Below, in pieces: positions 1-8,999 of a stretch of DNA of 30,698 nt; position 1 is the stretch's first letter; the number at the start of each line of letters is the position of its first letter. The position numbers and the translations under genes are program-made. Below the pieces are notes generated by a model that was not told the origin of the DNA, did not search any database, and saw nothing but the letters and a program-made list of their open reading frames with translations. Origin of the DNA: Miltoncostaeales bacterium (lineage in GTDB: Bacteria > Actinomycetota > Thermoleophilia > Miltoncostaeales > Miltoncostaeaceae); contig JAUROO010000072.1 of the NCBI GenBank assembly GCA_030829765.1, positions 1 through 30,698 on the forward strand, given 5' to 3'.

Positions 1-812
1 GGCGCCACCCCCAGGCCCGCGGCGGCCTCCTCCGCCATCACCACCATCGCGGCCGCGCCGTCGTTGATGCCCGATGCGTTGCCCGCGGTGACCGTGCCAC
101 CCTCCCGGAACGCCGGGCGAAGCGCCGCCAGCGCCTCCTGCGTGGTGTCGGGCCGCGGGTGCTCGTCGGTATCCACCAGGACAGGGTCGCCGCGACGGCG
201 CGGCACGGGTACCGGCACCACCTGATCGCGGAAGTGGTCACGCTCCATGGCCAGCCGGGCCAGGCGCTGGCTCTCGGCGGCGAAGGCATCCTGGTCCTCG
301 CGGCTCACGCCGAAGCGCTCGGCCACCACCTCGGCGGTGCCGCCCATGTGCTGGTCGGTCAGCGCGCACCACAGGCCGTCGGCGATGAGCGTGTCGCGCA
401 TGGCCGCGTCGCCCAATCGGTAGCCGTCGCGCAGATACGCCACGTGGGGGGCGCGGCTCATGCTCTCCATGCCGCCCGCCACCACCACCTCGGCGTCACC
501 GGCGCGGATCTCCTGTGCCGCCATGCCCACCGCACGCAGGCCCGACCCGCACAGCTGGTTGACGGTGGTGGCCGGCACGGTGTCAGGCACCCCGGCCGCG
601 ATCGCCGCCTGCCGCGCGGGCCCCTGCCCGAGGCCGGCCTGCAGGATGCACCCCATCAGGACATCGTCCACGCGGCCGCCCGGCACGCCGGCGCGCAGGA
701 GCGCCTCGCGTATGACGATGGCCCCGAGATCGGTGGCGGGAACCTGCGACAGCGCGCCCATGAACGCGCCGATGGGCGTCCGGACCGCCCCGGCGATGAC
801 CGGCGTGCTCAC
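1..812 (-). CDS. Acetyl-CoA C-acetyltransferase (thiolase), C-terminus cut by window start
   Basis: Thiolases condense two acyl-CoA units or cleave 3-ketoacyl-CoA, feeding fatty-acid, ketone-body or polyhydroxyalkanoate metabolism in the cytosol. The reading frame starts at a GTG (812-810) and runs open to position 1, giving about 270 residues of a family that usually has about 390. The start MSTPVIAGAVRTPIGAF is typical of the family. The nucleophilic cysteine is Cys88 in NQLCGSGLRAVG, followed by AGGMESMS near residue 115. GNASGINDGAAA lies near the truncated end. The C-terminal motifs with the catalytic His and second Cys lie outside the window. It starts 4 nt after the stop of the Fe-S carrier gene, so the two are probably cotranscribed. 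Degradative and biosynthetic thiolases cannot be told apart here. Confidence 0.93.
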   Translation of the reverse strand, partial: MSTPVIAGAVRTPIGAFMGALSQVPATDLGAIVIREALLRAGVPGGRVDDVLMGCILQAGLGQGPARQAAIAAGVPDTVPATTVNQLCGSGLRAVGMAAQEIRAGDAEVVVAGGMESMSRAPHVAYLRDGYRLGDAAMRDTLIADGLWCALTDQHMGGTAEVVAERFGVSREDQDAFAAESQRLARLAMERDHFRDQVVPVPVPRRRGDPVLVDTDEHPRPDTTQEALAALRPAFREGGTVTAGNASGINDGAAAMVVMAEEAAAGLGVA

Positions 813-816
813 CGGG

Positions 817-1137
817 TCACGCGGTGAACGACTTGCCGCATCCGCACGACCCCGTGGAGTTGGGGTTGTTGATGCGGAAACCCGCGCCCTGGAAGCCCTC
901 TTCGTAGTCGAATTCCGACCCGAGCAGGTACGGCACGCTCATGCGGTCGATGATGACGCTGACCCCGTGCTGCTCCACGACCTCATCGTCGTCACCGGCA
1001 CGGTCGAAGGTCATCGCGTACTCGAACCCCGAGCAGCCGCCCGGGACGACCTTCACGCGCAGCCCCGACCCCGGCTCGGCCTCATCGTTGATGAGCTGCT
1101 TCAGCTTCTCCCCGGCGACGGGCGTGAGGGTGATCAT
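817..1137 (-). CDS. A-type iron-sulfur cluster carrier (HesB/IscA/ErpA family)
   Basis: A-type carriers bind an Fe-S cluster in transit and pass it to apoproteins. The 106-residue product has the usual family length and the three conserved cysteines: Cys35 in PGGCSGFEY, and Cys98 and Cys100 in GSCGCGKSF at the C-terminus. The ATG at 1137 is preceded by a strong ribosome site, GGGAGGA, six bases upstream. The gene lies 36 nt after the stop of the repeat protein and 4 nt before the thiolase. No other isc or suf gene is in the window, so it is an orphan carrier of the ErpA or SufA-like kind; which one cannot be decided from sequence alone. Its start codon lies inside an inverted repeat, described separately. 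Confidence 0.95.
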   Translation of the reverse strand: MITLTPVAGEKLKQLINDEAEPGSGLRVKVVPGGCSGFEYAMTFDRAGDDDEVVEQHGVSVIIDRMSVPYLLGSEFDYEEGFQGAGFRINNPNSTGSCGCGKSFTA

Positions 1138-1173
1138 GCAGGGTCCTCCCGGTCGGTGCGCGTGCCCTGCATG
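1135..1173 (-). repeat. 9-bp inverted repeat spanning the Fe-S carrier start codon
   Basis: CATGCAGGG at 1135-1143 and CCCTGCATG at 1165-1173 are perfect inverted copies separated by 21 nt. In the minus-strand transcript the second arm contains the AUG of the carrier gene, and the ribosome site GGGAGGA lies in the loop. It could be an RNA hairpin that limits initiation or a DNA operator for a dimeric regulator. The arms are seen directly; the function is inferred. Confidence 0.55.
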
Positions 1174-2376
1174 CTAGCCGCTGTTCACCACCGACCACCG
1201 CGACGTGGTGGCGTGGCCCGCGCGATCCCGGATCCGCACCACCACGTCGAGCACCCCTGCGGGCAGCGCTGACGGGCGCAGTTGCAGGGTGAACGGGGTG
1301 ATCCGCGCGCGGCGCGAGAGATCGCGTCCGTTCACCGTCACCGTGGTGCGGCGCGGGTCGATGCCGGTGCCCCCGCGCCCATCCGCGTACCGCACTGAGA
1401 GGACCCCCGTGACCGCGTCACCGGTCGCCGGCGTGCGCCGGAGCACCCGGGGCGCGCGCGCCGGGCCCTGGCGGGCGCCGGGTGCCACGGGGAGCGCCCG
1501 GCCCGACCACGCCAGCGCGGCAACGGCGGTGGCGAAGACGGACGCTCTGCCGCGCGCCACCGTCCTCACGCCCCCATCCGGACGTTGCAGGTCCGCCAGC
1601 ACCGACAGCGGGCTGCCCCCGCGGGCCCAGGCACCGCGCCCCGGCTGCTCACCCAGCGCCCGGATCGCCATGACCGCCCATGCCGTGGGCACCGCCGCGC
1701 GCCCGAAGCCCCCATCACGGTCGCGCAGCGCGAGCAGGCGGGCGCGCGCGCCCACGAGCACCGGGTCCGCCACGCGCATACGGGCCGCCCGAAGGGCCTG
1801 TATCGCCGTCGCCGTGCCGATCACATCCGACGCACCGGCGCCCGGGCTGGTGGCCCATCCGCCATCGGGCGCGCGCATCCGCACCAGGGCGCCGACCGCG
1901 GCACCGACCGCCGGGTCATCGGGGCGGCGGCCCACCGCGCGAAGGGCGATGAGGCCCCATGCCGTCGTGAGCATCGCACCCCCGAATGATCCGTCCGCCG
2001 ACTGCTGCGCGGCCACCAGGGCCGCCAGCTGATCGTCCACGCGCCCGGCGGCCCGGCGTGCCACGGCCACGCGCAGCACGTCCGCCACGGTGCCCGGTGC
2101 CAGGGCCGCGACGGCATCGGCCAGCGTGGGGGTGCCCGCGCCGGGCGCCCACCTCGCCGGGTCCTCGCGCGCGCCCGCCACGGCCAGGGCGGTCCAGGAC
2201 GTGTCCGCATCGCGCCCGGCCGCGGGCCCGATCATTCCGGTGGAGGGGTCCTGGCGGGCCGAGAGGTAGTCAAGCGCGCGCTCACGGGGCGAGGCCACCG
2301 CGGGCATCGCCACGGCTCCCGCCGCCAGCGCGCCTGCGATCGCCACACCCGCTGCGCGTGCCACCCGCCGTCGCAT
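1174..2376 (-). CDS. Secreted protein with prenyltransferase/squalene-oxidase-like repeats
   Basis: The product has 400 residues. The first 28 or so form a signal peptide: basic MRRRVAR, a hydrophobic Ala-rich core, then a likely cleavage near AVAS. The central part carries repeated helical units of the alpha/alpha-toroid type with DGGF/DGGW turns (QSADGSFGG, MRAPDGGWA, LRDRDGGFG, LQRPDGGVR), each followed by an Ala-rich helix. This is the pattern of prenyltransferase and squalene-cyclase repeat proteins. The last 75 residues look like a beta-sandwich (Ig-like) module. The DxDD-type cyclase motif was not seen, so terpene cyclase activity is not supported. Bacterial relatives are often exported and may bind ligands. 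The start is ATG 2376, since frames further upstream run into the DUF72 gene. The true function is unknown. Confidence 0.7.
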   Translation of the reverse strand: MRRRVARAAGVAIAGALAAGAVAMPAVASPRERALDYLSARQDPSTGMIGPAAGRDADTSWTALAVAGAREDPARWAPGAGTPTLADAVAALAPGTVADVLRVAVARRAAGRVDDQLAALVAAQQSADGSFGGAMLTTAWGLIALRAVGRRPDDPAVGAAVGALVRMRAPDGGWATSPGAGASDVIGTATAIQALRAARMRVADPVLVGARARLLALRDRDGGFGRAAVPTAWAVMAIRALGEQPGRGAWARGGSPLSVLADLQRPDGGVRTVARGRASVFATAVAALAWSGRALPVAPGARQGPARAPRVLRRTPATGDAVTGVLSVRYADGRGGTGIDPRRTTVTVNGRDLSRRARITPFTLQLRPSALPAGVLDVVVRIRDRAGHATTSRWSVVNSG

Positions 2377-2392
2377 GCCGTACAGGCTGCCA

Positions 2393-2406
2393 TGCGCCGC
2401 GGCGCA
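2393..2406. repeat. 14-nt palindrome between DUF72 gene and repeat-protein gene
   Basis: TGCGCCGCGGCGCA is self-complementary and lies in the 41-nt gap between two minus-strand genes. It could form a short hairpin that partly terminates or stabilises the message. There is no T-run after it, and GC palindromes arise easily in this genome, so the functional call is weak. Confidence 0.3.
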
Positions 2407-2417
2407 CCCACCGGGGG

Positions 2418-3329
2418 TCAGGGTTGCCGCGACTGCCGCAGCATCTCGCCGAACCGCGCTGCGCTGCGCAGCGCGAAGTCGCCATGGTTGTTGTTGAACA
2501 CCACCGCGACCTCCTGCGCCCGCCCGGCCATGTCGAGGACCGGATCCAGCCACTCACCCAGCTCCTCATCGGAGTACTGCCAGTCGAACCGCTCGGCCAC
2601 GGAGCGGCTGCCCTGCCATGTCGCGGCGTTCCGCCCGTGCAGCCGCAGGTACGCCAGATCCGCGCAGGTCACCTCCACGATGGGCGGCATGGCGCTCGGC
2701 ACGTCGATGCGTGGGGCGTCCACGCACACCCAGGCGGCATCGCGCGCGGACAGCATCTCCACGGCGGCCTCGCGCTCACCGGTATCCGCCCAGGAGGCAT
2801 TGCGGAACTCCACCGCCGTGCGCAGTGGATGGATGCGATCGATGATCCGCGCGATCTCCTCACGCGCATCGGCGCCGGCGGCCACGTGGGGCGGCATCTG
2901 CAGCAGGATCGCCCCCAGCTTGGGCCCGAGCGGCGCCACGGCCTCCACCAGCGCATCGGTCACCGCGTCGCGCAGCTCGCGCGACGGCCGCCGGATGCGC
3001 CCCCGGCGATCGGCCTGGAAGGGCAACTCGCGCAGCGGCGGCGGCAGGCGGGCCGGGTCGGATGCATGCCCGGAGATCACCTGATGCGCCTTCACGTGGA
3101 AGCGGAAGTCATCCGGCGTGCGATCGGCCCACGCCTGCACGGTCCCCGCGCGCGGCAGTGCGTAGAAGGTGGCGTTGACCTCAACCATCGGGAAGTGCCG
3201 GGCGTAGTAGCGCAGCCTCCCCTCGGCGTCGTTCTTCACCTCATCGGGGTACCACCCCGCCCGGATGAACTCGGGGTCGGTCCACGAGGCCGTCCCCACG
3301 CGAATGCGATCGGGGTCACCGTGCGGCAT
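2418..3329 (-). CDS. DUF72 (YecE-like) family protein
   Basis: The 303-residue product matches the DUF72 family, a TIM-barrel-like fold of unsettled biochemical role. Typical landmarks are the N-terminal IRVGTASWTDPEF, the early VEVNATFYALP, FRFHVKAHQ, a middle region ILLQMPPH, AVEFRNASW, YLRLHGRN and a C-terminal VFNNNHGDFA. The last element corresponds to the family's 'NN..g.a..NA' region. The ATG at 3329 shares one base with the stop of the CcmH-like gene (TGATG), which implies translational coupling. Its place after ccmH is probably operon hitch-hiking rather than evidence for a role in cytochrome maturation. Confidence 0.92.
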   Translation of the reverse strand: MPHGDPDRIRVGTASWTDPEFIRAGWYPDEVKNDAEGRLRYYARHFPMVEVNATFYALPRAGTVQAWADRTPDDFRFHVKAHQVISGHASDPARLPPPLRELPFQADRRGRIRRPSRELRDAVTDALVEAVAPLGPKLGAILLQMPPHVAAGADAREEIARIIDRIHPLRTAVEFRNASWADTGEREAAVEMLSARDAAWVCVDAPRIDVPSAMPPIVEVTCADLAYLRLHGRNAATWQGSRSVAERFDWQYSDEELGEWLDPVLDMAGRAQEVAVVFNNNHGDFALRSAARFGEMLRQSRQP

Positions 3330-3775
3330 CAGTCCCCCCGGCGGCGCAGTTCCTCATCCAGGCGCGCGGCGTCCTCCGGGGCGATCTCCGGCGCCGGCTC
3401 ATCCCGGCCCCGACGGGCCCATACGCGCGTGACCAGCGGAATCGCCGCGAGCCCGGCGAGCACCAGCACGATGGGCACGATCCATGCGACCAGGTCGAAG
3501 CCCTCCTTCGGCGGCGTGGCGAGCACGCCGCGCCCGAACTCCTCCACCAGTGCGTCGATGATCTGCTGCTTGTCGTCGCCCTCGGCGATGCGGTCGTTGA
3601 TGAACACCTTCATCCGCTGGGCCGCCGGAGAGTCGGACACATCGAGCGGGGTGTTGCAGGTGGGGCACCGGACCTCGCGTGCCACCTCCACCACCGTGAG
3701 CGAGGCCGCAGGGGCGGCCAGGGCGAGCGCGGCGAGCAGGGTGGCCACCATGGCCAGGAGCGGGCGGCGCATCAC
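3329..3775 (-). CDS. ccmH: Cytochrome c maturation protein CcmH-like
   Basis: CcmH reduces or presents apocytochrome c thiols for haem attachment on the outer face of the membrane (system I). The product has 148 residues: a signal peptide at about 1-25, the redox pair Cys37-x-x-Cys40 in EVRCPTCN, the family-typical AAQRMKVFINDRIAEGD and EEFGRGVL segments, then one membrane helix at about 96-116 and a charged tail. Two tandem starts exist, GTG 3775 and ATG 3772, and both overlap the stop of the upstream thioredoxin-like gene. No ccmF or other haem-delivery gene is present in the window, so the rest of the pathway must be encoded elsewhere. Confidence 0.9.
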   Translation of the reverse strand: MMRRPLLAMVATLLAALALAAPAASLTVVEVAREVRCPTCNTPLDVSDSPAAQRMKVFINDRIAEGDDKQQIIDALVEEFGRGVLATPPKEGFDLVAWIVPIVLVLAGLAAIPLVTRVWARRGRDEPAPEIAPEDAARLDEELRRRGD

Positions 3776-4389
3776 TTCTCCGCCAACACCTCGTCCAGCG
3801 GGCCGGTGAGCTGCCCGGTGCGGCTCACGGGGCCCGCGATGTGCAACGCGATCCGGCCCTCGCGGTCGATCACGAACGTCTCCGGCACGCCCGTGGCCTC
3901 GAGCGCCGCCTTGCTGCCGTCACTGCCGTCGCGCAGCGATGGGTACGTGAGGCCATGCTCCCGGATGAATGCGCGGGCATCGTCGCTCAGGTCCTGGATG
4001 TCGATGCCGAGTACCACCACGCCCTTCCCGCGGTAGCGCTGCCACACCGATTCCAGCACGGGGGCCTCCTCCCGGCACGGCCCGCACCACGATGCCCACA
4101 GGTTCAGCACCACCACCTTTCCCCGCAGGCTCGCAAGCGAGGCCTTCTGCCCGGCCGGCGGCAGGCCTGCCCCCGACACCAGCACCGGCAACTGCAGGTC
4201 CGGAGCGGGCGGGCGGGATCCGGCGTCCAGCGCGTCGTCGATCGTCGTGGATGCACCACGGTTCAGCAGGCCGACGACCAGCAGCACCACGATGAGCGCC
4301 GTCACCACGGCGCCCACCACGAGGCCGATCAGCCGACGCCGGTCCCCGCCGGGGTCCGCACCGGGGTCCGTGGCGGGCTCATCGGCCAC
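3772..4389 (-). CDS. TlpA/CcmG-type membrane-anchored thiol-disulfide oxidoreductase
   Basis: This 205-residue protein has a short acidic cytosolic head, one membrane helix (about 19-43) and an exported thioredoxin domain with the active site WCGPC at 101-105 in NLWASWCGPCREE. The cis-proline region is GVPETFVID. Such proteins (CcmG, ResA, TlpA) keep apocytochrome c haem-binding cysteines reduced. The directly overlapping ccmH-like gene downstream supports that job. The start is GTG 4389, 24 nt after trpC. No promoter-like box was seen in that gap, so read-through from the trp genes is likely. Confidence 0.92.
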   Translation of the reverse strand: MADEPATDPGADPGGDRRRLIGLVVGAVVTALIVVLLVVGLLNRGASTTIDDALDAGSRPPAPDLQLPVLVSGAGLPPAGQKASLASLRGKVVVLNLWASWCGPCREEAPVLESVWQRYRGKGVVVLGIDIQDLSDDARAFIREHGLTYPSLRDGSDGSKAALEATGVPETFVIDREGRIALHIAGPVSRTGQLTGPLDEVLAEK

Positions 4390-4413
4390 GCGGGGCCCCG
4401 GCGCCGACGGCCG

Positions 4414-5208
4414 TCATTCGTGCGACCTGGTGCCGAGCAGGGCGTGCACCGCACCCGCCGGGTCGTCCTCGCGCATGAGGGCCTCGCCCACGAGGATGGC
4501 GTCCACCCCGGCCTCCTCGAGGCGCTGCACGTCGTCGTTGGAGGTGATGCCCGACTCCGCCACCACGATGGTGCCGGCCGGGGCGTCCACCAGCAGCCGC
4601 AGCGCGGTATCGGGATCGACGTCGAGCGTGTGCAGGTTGCGGTTGTTCACGCCGATGATCTCCACGCCGCAGCCCACGGCCGTCTCCATCTCGTCCTCGT
4701 CATGCACCTCCACCAGGCAGTCGAGACCGATCTCCGATGCCTGCTCGTGGAGGGCCATCAACTCGCCGGGGTCGAGAGCGGCCACGATGAGCAGGATGGC
4801 GTCGGCGCCGGCCAGGCGGGCCTCCGCGATCTGGTACGGATCCACGATGAAGTCCTTGCGCAGCAGGGGCAGCCCGCAGGCCGCGCGCGCCTCGCGCAGG
4901 TCGTCCAGCGACCCGCCGAACCAATGGGGCTCGGTCAGCACCGAGCACGCCGACGCACCCGCGGCCTCGTAGGCACGGACGATGTCGGAGACGGTGGCAT
5001 CCGGCCGGATCGGCCCCTTCGACGGGCTCGCGCGCTTCATCTCGGCGATCAGCGAGATGCCCTCCTGCACCAGCCCCTCGGAGAACGGCCTGTTCCGGGG
5101 AGCCGGGCCAAGGCGCTCCAGCACGGCCTCCAGCGGTAACTCGCGGCGGCGGGCCTGCACGTCGGCCCGCGTGCGCTCCACCACCTCGTCCAGGAACGTG
5201 GACATCAT
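4414..5208 (-). CDS. trpC: Indole-3-glycerol phosphate synthase
   Basis: TrpC closes the indole ring from carboxyphenylamino-deoxyribulose phosphate in tryptophan synthesis. The 264-residue TIM barrel shows the family motifs in order: LIAEMKRASPSKG (first catalytic Lys), SVLTEPHWFGGS, LLRKDFIVDPYQI (second Lys), LVEVHDEDE, IGVNNRNL and VAESGI near the phosphate site. There is no fused PRA isomerase (TrpF), so that step is encoded elsewhere. The start is one of two tandem ATG codons at 5208 and 5205; the first overlaps the trpD stop (ATGA), a standard coupled junction. Confidence 0.97.
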   Translation of the reverse strand: MMSTFLDEVVERTRADVQARRRELPLEAVLERLGPAPRNRPFSEGLVQEGISLIAEMKRASPSKGPIRPDATVSDIVRAYEAAGASACSVLTEPHWFGGSLDDLREARAACGLPLLRKDFIVDPYQIAEARLAGADAILLIVAALDPGELMALHEQASEIGLDCLVEVHDEDEMETAVGCGVEIIGVNNRNLHTLDVDPDTALRLLVDAPAGTIVVAESGITSNDDVQRLEEAGVDAILVGEALMREDDPAGAVHALLGTRSHE

Positions 5209-6254
5209 GCGCCCCCCTCGGCCGGCGCCAGTTCGCGCGTCAGCGCGACGAAGCCCTCGAGCCGCTCGAGAGCGGCCCCTGATCGCACGGCCTCCTCGGC
5301 CATCTCTATCCCCTTCTCGAGGGAGTGCGCGAGATCCGCCATCCACACCGCGGCTCCGGCGTTCAGAACCAGGATGTCACGGACGGCACCCGCCTCCCCC
5401 CCGATGGCGGCGCGCAGTAGCGCAGCGCTCGCCGCGGCATCGCCGGCCTCCAGCCCGCCGGCGGGCGGCGGAGCGATGCCGAGCGCCGCGGGGTCGACGA
5501 CGATCGACGAGAAGCCGTCGTGCTCCCACAGCACGGCATCGGTGGGCGCCCCGGTGCTGATCTCATCCAGCCCGTCCCGGCCGGCCACCACCAGCGCCCG
5601 GCGTGCGCCCAGGAGCGACAGGGCCTCCGCCATCCCCTCCAACTGCGCGCGGTCGTACACCCCCACCACCTGGTTCCGTGCGCCCGCGGGGTTCGCGAGC
5701 GGGCCGATCAGGTTGAACGCCGTGCGGATGCCCAGCTCACGGCGTACGGGCCCCACGTGCCGGAAGGCCGGGTGATGGGCCGGAGCGAACATGAACCCCA
5801 CGCCCACCTGCCCGATACACCTCGCGACGTCCCCGGGCGCGAGGTCGACGCGGGCTCCCAGCGCCTCCAGCACGTCCGCGCTGCCCGAGGACGACGTGAC
5901 GGCGCGGTTGCCGTGCTTCGCCACCCGGGCCCCTGCCCCGGCCGCGATGAACGCCGCACCGGTCGAGATGTTGACCGTGGGCGGTCCTCCACCCGTGCCG
6001 CAGGTGTCCACCAGGCCGTGGACGTCATCCACCGGCACGTGCGCCGCGCGGTCGCGCACGGCCTGCGCGAGCCCGGCGAGTTCCACGGCCGTCGCGCCCT
6101 TGGCGCGCAGCGCGGTGAGGAACGCCGCCATCTGCACCTCGCCGGCAGCGCCGTCCATCATCACGCCCACGGCACGCTCGGCCTGGCTGCGCGACAGGTC
6201 GCCCCCGTCGACCAGCACCTCCAGGCACTCGGTCAGCACCGGATCGGGGCTCAT
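5205..6254 (-). CDS. trpD: Anthranilate phosphoribosyltransferase
   Basis: TrpD joins anthranilate to phosphoribosyl pyrophosphate (PRPP). The 349-residue product has the normal length, with the PRPP loop DTCGTGGG at 83-90 followed by NISTGAAF. KHGNRAVTSSSGSADVLEALG begins at residue 113 and belongs to the anthranilate/PRPP site. GPLANPAGARNQVVGV lies in the middle and AGRDGLDEIS further on. The ATG at 6254 overlaps the trpG stop by four bases. The gene is a separate polypeptide and not fused to the glutaminase, unlike in enteric bacteria. Confidence 0.97.
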   Translation of the reverse strand: MSPDPVLTECLEVLVDGGDLSRSQAERAVGVMMDGAAGEVQMAAFLTALRAKGATAVELAGLAQAVRDRAAHVPVDDVHGLVDTCGTGGGPPTVNISTGAAFIAAGAGARVAKHGNRAVTSSSGSADVLEALGARVDLAPGDVARCIGQVGVGFMFAPAHHPAFRHVGPVRRELGIRTAFNLIGPLANPAGARNQVVGVYDRAQLEGMAEALSLLGARRALVVAGRDGLDEISTGAPTDAVLWEHDGFSSIVVDPAALGIAPPPAGGLEAGDAAASAALLRAAIGGEAGAVRDILVLNAGAAVWMADLAHSLEKGIEMAEEAVRSGAALERLEGFVALTRELAPAEGGA

Positions 6255-6828
6255 GCCGACATCCCGAGGAAGTTCCCGAGCAGCGACCGGCCCTCGGCCG
6301 ACAGGATCGACTCGGGGTGGAACTGCACCCCCTCGATCGGCAGGTCGCGGTGGCGCAGCCCCATGATGACGTCACCGTCGCACCGGGCCGACACCTCGAG
6401 CACCGCAGGCAGGCTGTCCGGGTCCACCACCAGCGAGTGATAGCGCGTCGCGGTCATGGGATCGGGCAACCCGGTGAACACCGTGCGCCCGTCGTGCGAG
6501 ATCTCACTGGTCTTGCCGTGCACCGGCTCGGAGCCGCGCACGACCGTGCCGCCGAATGCCTGGCCGATGGCCTGATGCCCCAGGCACACGCCCAGGATCG
6601 GCACCTCGCCGGCCATCTCCGTGATGCATTCCAGGGAGATGCCGGCCTCGTCGGGGGTCTTGGGGCCCGGCGAGATGACCAGATGGCTCGGGTGGAGGTC
6701 GCGGATGCCATCCACGGAGATGCGGTCATGCCGGAACACATCCACCTTCGCCCCCAGCTCGGCCAGGTACTGGAATAGGTTATAGGTGAACGAGTCGTAG
6801 TTATCGACGATCACGACGTGGGGCGTGC

Positions 6829-6832
<4 letters not shown>
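6251..6832 (-). CDS. trpG: Anthranilate synthase component II (glutamine amidotransferase)
   Basis: TrpG releases ammonia from glutamine for anthranilate synthase. The 193-residue class I glutaminase carries VDNYDSFTYNLFQYL at the N-terminus, VISPGPKTPDEAG, the nucleophile Cys83 in ILGVCLGHQAIGQ and the His172/Glu174 pair in VQFHPESILS. The GTG start at 6832 overlaps the trpE stop (GTGA) and is preceded by a GGAGGA-like ribosome site in the end of trpE. In many bacteria this subunit is shared with folate synthesis (PabA). Close coupling to trpE here argues for a main role in tryptophan synthesis. Confidence 0.97.
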
Positions 6833-8357
<1,525 letters not shown>

Positions 8358-8361
<4 letters not shown>

Positions 8362-8999
8362 CCCTCGCCCCGCCTCCGCGACGCGAGTTCCTCGGCCACC
8401 TCGGCCAGGCGGATGTCCATGGACTGCCACAACACCACGAGGTGGTACAGCAGGTCGGCGCTCTCGTAGACCAGTTGCTCGCGCTCGCCGCCCTTGGCCG
8501 CGATGGCGACCTCCGTGGCCTCCTCGCCCACCTTCTTGCACATGGTGTCGATGCCGCGCGCGATAAGGGATGCGGTATACGACGAGTCCGGGTCGGCATC
8601 GGCCGCACGCGCACGGATGACGGCCTCGAGATCCGGCAGCGCCGCGAACGGCGCGGCGTCACCGCCCACCGTTCCCGTCACGGGAACGTGGAAGCAGGAC
8701 TCCTCGCCGGTGTGGCATGCCGGCCCGGCCGGGCGCACGCTCACGAGCACGGCGTCGTCATCGCAATCGGTGGCCAGGCCCGTCACCTGCTGGGTGTTGC
8801 CGCTCGTTGCACCCTTGTGCCACAGCTCGCCGCGCGACCGGCTCCAGAACCACGTCTCGTTGCGCTCGAGCGTGCGGGCCAGTGAGTCGGCGTTCATCCA
8901 CGCAAGCGTCAGCACGCGCCCGGTGTCGGCGTCCTGGACGATGGCGGGCACCAGGCCGTCATCGCCGAAGCGCACCCGCGCCGCCGCGTCGCGGCTCAT
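8358..8999 (-). CDS. hisIE: Bifunctional phosphoribosyl-AMP cyclohydrolase / phosphoribosyl-ATP pyrophosphatase
   Basis: The 213-residue protein carries steps 3 and 2 of histidine synthesis. The HisI part (about 1-107) has the metal-binding DCDDD at 78-82 and Cys95/Cys102 in ACHTGEESCF, plus ETWFWSRSRGELWHKG. The HisE part (about 122-213) shows SSYTASLIARGI, KKVGEEATEVAIAAK and ESADLLYHLVVLW, the MazG-like helices that hydrolyse PR-ATP. The order cyclohydrolase then pyrophosphatase is the usual fusion order. Well-known Actinomycetota such as mycobacteria and streptomycetes carry separate hisI and hisE genes, so the fused form is a useful lineage marker. It is coupled to its neighbours on both sides by four-base overlaps. 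Confidence 0.96.

Noticed and set aside
1986..3809. Long plus-strand open frames opposite the repeat-protein, DUF72 and ccmH genes
   Set aside because: They are Pro/Arg/His-rich shadows caused by the high GC content; the minus-strand frames carry recognisable family motifs.
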